In this document: in pieces, positions 57,613 through 64,000 of the stretch
Layout: each line of letters starts with the position of its first letter
Numbering within the stretch: position 1 is the first letter of the stretch
Source: Isoetes taiwanensis
Taxonomy: Eukaryota; Streptophyta; Lycopodiopsida; Isoetales; Isoetaceae
Assembly: GCA_021234155.1 (NCBI GenBank)
Contig: JAJEKV010000032.1
Coordinates: forward strand, 10,982,099 to 11,046,098
Length of the DNA stretch: 64,000 bases
Direction of reading: 5' to 3'
Notes under the pieces: generated by a model
The model's input: only the letters and a program-made list of their open reading frames with translations
Told to the model about the DNA's origin: nothing
Database searches by the model: none
Made by a program: the position numbers and the translations under genes

Positions 57613-59100
57613 TTGACCTCTCCAGGCAGCAGCAGAAGAACCACACCAAATCCCACACCATTGAAGCCAAGTAATGCACAGGTTTACTCTCAGGCAAGTG
57701 CTGTTCCTTTGCTAAACAGAGGTAGCTTAATGTTTAATGTTAGGGTCTTGGATGAAGAAGTGAATAGGTTGGAGGGTGAATTTGAATTGTGCAAGAAAGA
57801 TCCGGCAGACATTGCAAGCAAGATCACCCTAAAAGCGGACATGTGAATGAGAGAGATATTGCGGGATCGAAGCAAGCGAGAAGACATAAGCAAGGTTGGT
57901 GAGATCAATTTTTGGAATCCAAAGTAGAAAAGTCCGATTTCGATAAGAAAAGAATTGAGGACTTGATGCGGGACTTGATGCGGGAGAAATTCTATTGCAG
58001 TGAAATTAGAGAGCCTTATTGAAAAGGTGGATGATCATCAAGTTGAGAAGAAGAATGAATTGGAAGCATTACATGGAGTGCTAGAAAGGGACCTGCTCAA
58101 ATGGAAGAATTACGGGGCTAATTGCTATAACTTGAGTAGTGTAAATGCCTCCCCGTATTGATTCAAGTTATTGCAAAGCGGTTGCCATTGTGTTATGAAA
58201 TACCATGTTACGCATGTGGATTAGCTTTCCAAGATGACTACAAGATTAGTGCAAGTGCTACCATGCCAACATGCTTATCATTTAATTTGCAGCCCGCTTC
58301 TTGTAGAGAATAAAAATGCCCGGATTGTTCTATGGATGTCCCAATGAAATTCTTTGAAGAACTTGGCTTAGAGACCAATGCAAATGAAGGAGAAGAAAAA
58401 GAAGAACAAAGAAACGTAAGAATCATCTAAGAAAGTAAGTATTATTTATTTGCTTTGCTTTATTTGTGAAAATTGCTTTTGTTGAAAAGTTTTGGTCATG
58501 TTATTTGCGGGAAAAGTTACCAACAAAAAGGAAACATGATGACTATGTGGATTTAGATGAATTTGGTGAATTTGTCGATGAAGATGAAGATCTTTGGTGA
58601 TTACGACCGTGCATATGAAGGTATTTTAGAAAATATTCCAAGTTCTTGAGGGAAGGAGCTTCTTTGGGAATTAAGAGCAGGTTGAGAAGAGCTACAATCA
58701 ATATCAAGGAAACTAGCCTTGAACCTCGGCAGACTATTCTTCCCGATCCTGTAACTCCAACTCGGATATTCACATCGAATCTTTGGGAGCATAACAACTC
58801 CACCGCATTGTGGATCGCCAGGAGTCGGACAAATTGGTGGTCACAATTGCGATGCCACAAATGTAATTACCAGCCAGGTGGATGAGCAAGACAAAGAAGC
58901 CGTCGGGGAGGATGGAAGAGAAGTTCAAGAGGATGCAACAAAGAATACAAACAATTCAAGGAAGCGTCTTTGGCAGGCCAGAAAAAGAAGAAAGCAATCA
59001 AACCTATTCCCAAAGTAGTTGCTGAGAAGGTGCAAGTTACAAAAGGTGACAAACGCACTCCAATAGAAAGAATATTAGATGCCTATAATGGGAAGGGCTA
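57613..59100 (+). pseudogene. Degenerate coiled-coil / Cys-rich segment upstream of the HAD domain
   Basis: The region encodes broken fragments on the plus strand. A coiled-coil-like piece (57690-57846) is followed near 58180-58380 by CYACGLAFQDDY, later KCPDCSMDVPMKFFEELGLE, a possible zinc-binding module. Acidic and basic low-complexity pieces follow (DLDEFGEFVDEDED, KRLWQARKRRK). Frames shift repeatedly. The order fits a nuclear protein, but the assignment is an inference. Confidence 0.3.
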
Positions 59101-59320
59101 AACTTTGAACCTGTAAACCACTCAGATTTGACATTGTCATATTTTCAATTTGTAAGATTTTGTTAAAATAAAATCTTTTCTAAATATTAGAATCTGTAAA
59201 CTTTTCATTAAAATAAAATGTTTTCATTGAATATGTGAATCTGTAATCTTTTCATAGTTGACAATGTCATATCTTAGTTTGTGTCTAAAGTGTTTTTAAA
59301 ATGTATCTCTTGTTTGTAGG

Positions 59321-60013
59321 GAGGCACAAAGACAAACCTGTTGGTCCTTGATTTGAATGGTGTGCTTATGAAGAGTTGGCATAAGCATGACAAACCTGAG
59401 AACACCAATACCGCAAATCAAGAAAAGCGTACACAACCAACAAAGTCTTTGGGTTTGCGCACCGGGTTTGCATAATTTCATGGATGGGCCCTAGAACATT
59501 TTGAAATTGCTATTTGGTCCAGTATGAACCGCTACAACATCATTGAGTGCACCGCAGCAGATGTTGCCTCGCAGATTATCTTATTAAGTTCAAGTTCATT
59601 TGGGAAGGAGCACAATGTTTGAAATTGCCTTATCCACACCCCACCAATCCGACAAGCCGGTCTATTTGAAGCCACTTTCTTATGTCATTGAAGCATATCC
59701 CGAAATGAAGAATGTCTTGTTGGTGGATGATTCTCTCGTATAAATCTTTTTTTTTCACCGGTGTACCATTCTTTAATAGTTAGCTCATTTCGGTTTGATG
59801 AGGGCAATGAGAATGGTTTGAAAAGATGAAGGATGTATTGTTTGGTTGGGCTGAAAGTCCCCGAGCCTACAAAATTTGTGAAAGAACATCTTGCCCCGAA
59901 ATTGTCAAACAAGAAGACTTTGATATTTTGGATTTGTGTTCCAAGCATGTGCGGGGAGAATCCAAGATGGGCTATTTCGTGAAACAGGCAGTTGCCATGA
60001 TGGAACTTCGGTA
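59321..60013 (+). pseudogene. HAD-superfamily NLI/FCP1-like phosphatase relic
   Basis: After an acceptor-like TTGTTTGTAG, the frame reads TNLLVLDLNGVLM, the DxNG form of HAD motif I seen in plant NLI-interacting-factor phosphatase-like proteins. It continues with ALEHFEIAIWSSMNRYNII, the motif II region. In another frame come KPVYLKPLSYVIEAYP and NVLLVDDSL (motif III), and then AYKICERTSCPEIVKQEDF. A stop at 59473 and at least one frameshift near 59600 break the protein. Intact relatives dephosphorylate proteins such as the RNA polymerase II tail or have lost activity. Confidence 0.65.
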
Positions 60014-60348
60014 AGCAATTTATTTTTTGCTTGATTTGCTTGATTTGCTTGGCTTGCCATATCTTCTTACCTTAACTGGAGTTCTGCTCTTGCAGGTTCC
60101 TGGAAGACAGTTGTGAGGCAATGGATGTTAAGGAATGTCAAGAAAAGTGTAAGATGTGAAAAAATACAGCTGGCAACCATAAAATTTTCTTCCTGGTTGC
60201 CACATTTTGAATGCACATCATTGTGCAATGTAATGTTAGATGTGAATATACCTGGCATACATAAATTTTTTTCCCCTGGTTGCCAGATTTTGAATGCACA
60301 TCATTGTGCACTCTATTGTAAACTGTTGTAACAATATCAATATGAATG
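60014..60348. other. Space between two convergent pseudogenes
   Basis: A 3' region of mixed composition follows a GTAAGC donor-like site at 60012. The phrase TGGTTGCCA.ATTTTGAATG with CACATCATTGTGCA occurs twice (60194-60228 and 60280-60312), an 86-bp direct repeat. No gene is seen. Confidence 0.4.
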
Positions 60349-63300
60349 TCAATGTTTTGTACTATGCACTTGTGAACTGAAACCCAAATCAGAGAGCATT
60401 GAACTCATTCCTGAACAGGTAAAGATGACATGATTTTTACGGTGTGTCTCTTCTCCTAACATGTACATGTTGCCACCAATATCATTCATGTCAAACTTAA
60501 CATGCCTTACCAAGTGGGTAGAATTGAAGCCACCGGCTTGTCCACCAAAGAATTGAAAAGTTAGAGTGTCTAATTGCTGATAGTAGTGGCCTGATACTAT
60601 AACCTCTCCAACATTGTATACATTCCCCCACTCATCAACATAAGAATCCAAAGAATGTTTGCTTTGTCTCAAGACACCGCAGAAGTAAAAGTCGACACCC
60701 TCATCATTATTTTCTTCTGCAGGTACAGCAAAGTTATCCCCAACTTCTAAGATGTCACTGAGGTAATCAAGCTCACCCTCATCATCATCATCTTCTTCTT
60801 CCTCCTCCTCATTGGATAATTTGTCTTCTGCATTCACTGGTTGTACTTCTTTTGGTTTTAATACACCTTCTTTCCAGCCTCCTATCCTTCTCTTGTTAAT
60901 GCAATTATCCCAATCTCCATGAAAACATGCTTGGCAAAAACAAGCAAGGCATCCGTACTCACTTTTGTTGGATCCTTCCTATCAAGTGCCCTAATGCTAT
61001 GTAACTTTGAGCTCCCATTCAAAGTTTTCCATTCCTTCTTTTCGGACTTATCTATGTCCTTAGCTTCAATATTCCAAAAGTACCGGAAAGCATTGACTCA
61101 AAGCAAGTTAATGCAAAAGCAAAGCAAAGCAAATTCAGAAAGCAAATGCAAGAGCAAATTGTTAGCAAAGATAATCAAAGCAGAAATCAAAAGTAATGAG
61201 ACATCCACCTGGAATTGAATGAAAGCCAACATAAATGCAGAAAGCAAATGCAGAGCAAATTTAATGAATGCAGAAAGCAACTGCAAAGCCAATTCAAAGC
61301 AAAGTTAGTCAAAGCATTAATCAAAGCAAAAGCAAAAGCAAAAGCAAAAAGCAAAAGCATCAAAGCAATTCCATCGTGAGCAAAGATAATCAAAGCAGAA
61401 ATCAAAAGTAATGAGACAACCCACCTGGAATTGAATGAAAGCCAAGATAAATGCAGAAAGCAAATGCAGAGCAAATTTAATGAATGCAGAAAGCAACTGC
61501 AAAGCCAATTCAAAGCAAAGTTAGTCAAAGCATTAATCAAAGCAAAAGCAAAAAGCAAAAAGCAAAAAGCAAAAAGCATCAAAGCAATTCCATCGAGCAA
61601 AGATAATCAAAGCATAAATCAAAAGTAATGAGACAACCACCTGGAATTGAATGAAAGCCAAGATAAATGCAGAAAGCAAATGCAGAGCAAATTTAATGAA
61701 TGCAGAAAGCATATGCAAGGCCAATTCAAAGCAAAGTTAGTCAAAGCAAAAGCAAAAAGCAAAGCATCAAAGCAATTCCATCAAAGCAAACACTAGGCCA
61801 GCCTACCAGAAAATACCTCTTTTTTTCATTGGCACAAGGATGGTTTTCAATGTACCATTTTAGGAATTCCACCGCGATCCTTAGCACATTGCGCCTTCCG
61901 TGAATCATACTTCGGTTGCTCCTTTGCTAGAATTAATTTCAAAACAGCTCCAGCTCCATCATGTTCTCCTTTACCATGAGAACTTGCAAAAAACACCATA
62001 AATATTCCAGAGTAGGATTGTTCACAAAATTTCTACCTATGTACCAGAAGGGTCTGGCACCTTTGAATTGAGATGTGCAACCATCACTCCAAAAAACATG
62101 GTTGCTGTACTCTATATTCATTTGTTTCAGCCCATCGCGGCATGGACTTTCAAGCAAAGTGGTTGACAAACTCGCTTGAATGCTCCTTGCAATCGAAATG
62201 TAAAATGTGTCTCCTTAATTATTCTTCGATCTGTGACACGAACTTGTTTCTCGATCCGAACAAGATGATTTGTGTTCCTAAATTCTTCCTCTTCCTTTTC
62301 TCAGAGGATGTCTATAGGTAATGTGAACAAGAATAGTAATTTGGTCGGTATGCCAATGGCATGATTGTACTTCCTTTCAATTTTGAGGCTATAGTTCTCA
62401 AAGAAAAATCAATTACCGATACAATAGTATTCTTTGGAAAGTTGGCTAAGCATTGCTTAAATTGCTTTTGCCGCCAATGTGCCGTAATTATGTGGAACAA
62501 ATTGCACAAGTGTCTTGTTGGCATACTTGAATAAACTCTTGTAATTGGAGCAGACTTGTATGCTAATCTTGTGACTTTAGTTGGTTTTTTTCCTCCCCTC
62601 TTACGCAATTGAACTCTCCTTCAAATTACAGGCTCTTTGCAAACTGCAGACAATTTGGTGATGTTAGGTCCTAAACAAGTTTCAGAAAAAGTAAATAACA
62701 CTAAAACAAATTAATATACCTTCTCAAACTGTTTCCACTCAATGTAAATGTCTTTCATTGTCTTTTCCTTTGGACGATTAAGTAACTGAAAGCTACAACG
62801 TTAGCTCATTTCCAAAATAGATATACATGAATGTTAAATGTACCTTTTCAAACCACAAGATTTACAAGCAACCATCAGACAGGAATGCTTGTGCCATTCT
62901 TCTAAGGGATCTTGCTTTTCACATACAAGTTCCTCCACAACTCACTAGTAGACTTGTAAGTCATCAATTTAGCTTTGCATTCATCTCCTTCTCCACACAC
63001 ACACCGCAATTGCAGGAACAATTTTCATGAACACCTCTAGGGTCTGTTCTTATTCTCGCGGTGTTTGAAGAACAAATTCCAAATGGATGTGATAATCGAC
63101 AAAGAAACAAGTTTCCCTCTCATGAAGTCTTCTAACAAATGAAGGCTTCAGCCTCTCAAATGTTTGTTGTGCAATGTTGATATGTGGATATTGTTGCTTG
63201 AAAGCCATATAGAACTGGAGCTGCAGACAACATGTAAAATTCATTTTGTAATGCATAAAGCAAAATCATGAAAGTACTGAAACAATGAAGCAAATCAATC

Positions 63301-63961
63301 ATAATAAGTAATTAATCAAAGATCTTGAGACATTGCAGAATGCAAATTTATAAAGCAATAGGGATGAAACAATGCAGGATAGTAAATTCATACATAAAAC
63401 ATGTGAAGCATAAATTGTTCAACTTCAACATGAAAAGTTTTATCAAACACTACAAATTAACAAATGACTGAAACATTCCGGATATAAATACACGGGAGAC
63501 CTCAAGCAAATGGATTGATGGTCAACTTTATTGCCATTTTCGTCTTAAACTTCCTCACATGTTTTTGTATGGAGAAACTCTTGTGTTTTCAGTCCGTAAA
63601 CCGCAGACAACCTTTTTCACTTCATCATGACGAATCGGACCTTTTCTTCCTCAAAACATAGACCGGGGACCTGATTCCCTTTCGCCATTACTCTTCTTCT
63701 ATAGGCTGCACAAATAGATTTTCTAGGCACTTCAAGCAGCCAGCTCTTTGCAGAATGATTAAGTTTATTCTCTGTGGATGTAACCATTTGTAAAGTTGAC
63801 CTTTTTGCTGCCAGAATGTCAATCTTTCTGGTTCGTTTGTGCAGCTGCATAGTTTCCTTCACATTAGCAATCACTTTTTGCATAACCTTTGTCTCTCTTT
63901 TGTCTGCAACGCTTACTTGTAAAGGTACATTTGGTTCTATCTTTCTTACAAATCTGTCCAC
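60349..63961 (-). pseudogene. Transposase-like protein relic (SDG..SQFK / SSHGKG family)
   Basis: Pieces of one large protein lie in order on the minus strand, broken by frame changes. Residues FKQQYPHINIAQQTFERL and a Cys-rich segment come first (63256-62840). HIITAHWRQKQFKQCLANF and NTIVSVIDFS follow (62500-62380). The core is FWSDGCTSQFKGARPF (62095-62040), then FASSHGKGEHDGAGAVLK (61990-61940). After a repeat-filled gap come KLHSIRALDRKDPTKV, CLACFCQACFHGDWDNC, a Glu/Asp run, and EWGNVYNVGEVIVSGHYYQ (60837-60349). The D residues of SDG and HDG could belong to an RNase H-like DDE catalytic set. I recall similar uncharacterised, transposon-like proteins, but the family name is not certain. 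It is not intact. Confidence 0.5.
61095..61795. repeat. Tandem repeats of about 220 bp rich in AAGCAAA
   Basis: Three units start near 61160, 61379 and 61596 with AGCAAAGATAATCAAAGCA. Each carries ACCTGGAATTGAATGAAAGC, GCAGAAAGCAAATGCAGAGC and a terminal run of AAGCAAA words that varies in length. A partial unit precedes them. The repeats split the transposase-like relic, so they may be an expanded intron or insertion. The frames on either strand are low-complexity artefacts. Confidence 0.85.
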
Positions 63962-64000
63962 AATAGCAGCCTTATCTAAAGCATTGGCATGTTTTGTCAG

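Noticed and set aside
61187-61600. A 137-residue hydrophobic frame on the minus strand
   Set aside because: It is a by-product of AAGCAAA tandem repeats, with the same low-complexity text in each unit.

Overview
The window looks like nuclear DNA from a repeat-rich land plant. The evidence is a plant-type RING-H2 ligase, a plant GT14 (DUF266) glycosyltransferase, an F-box/kelch relic of the At5g15710 kind, plant-style non-LTR, LTR, CACTA, hAT and Harbinger-like elements, and very long stretches of decayed sequence. A gymnosperm or other large-genome plant is plausible, but nothing here fixes the species.

Only four genes look intact, and they form two paralogous pairs. The RING-H2 genes are at 1001-1498 (-) and 51735-52226 (-). 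The intronless GT14 genes are at 16128-17270 (+) and 42222-43364 (-). The RING copies share promoter sequence, including paired G-boxes. Copy B also preserves the empty site of a small Harbinger-like MITE that sits in copy A's upstream region.

The rest is mostly mobile DNA in nested layers. From left to right: an ankyrin relic (170-400); RING A; two MITEs (1780-1921, 2735-2843); scattered LINE tails; a two-exon hypothetical gene (9590-10161); a CACTA element (11088-15786, ATC target duplication) carrying a decayed F-box/kelch gene; GT14 A about 340 bp beyond that element; and a non-LTR retrotransposon (18394-19889 plus 30442-about 31885) split by a 10.55 kb CACTA-like element (19890-30441, CTC target duplication). 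Removing the insert rejoins the reverse transcriptase frame exactly. The insert holds possible captured exons, a roughly 2.1 kb minisatellite of 19-bp units, a large inverted and duplicated block, and subterminal repeat arrays.

Further right are tandem tRNA-like SINE units (33.6-34.0 kb), an L1-type relic (36.2-37.0 kb), a tail-only LINE footprint (38.54 kb), GT14 B, a pyruvate dehydrogenase E1-alpha fragment (44.05 kb), a solo LTR (45933-47517), a hAT element with a perfect 8-bp target duplication (50788-51506), RING B, and another LINE relic (53.1-53.6 kb).

The right end (57.1-64 kb) is the least familiar part. A second copy of the LTR breaks off abruptly at 57105. After it come a plus-strand HAD/NLI-phosphatase-like pseudogene and, convergent with it, a minus-strand relic of a transposase-like protein (SDG...SQFK and SSHGKG...DG motifs, Cys-rich segment, acidic tract). 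AAGCAAA-rich repeats occur in both parts. This may be one undescribed composite mobile element that runs past the window edge.
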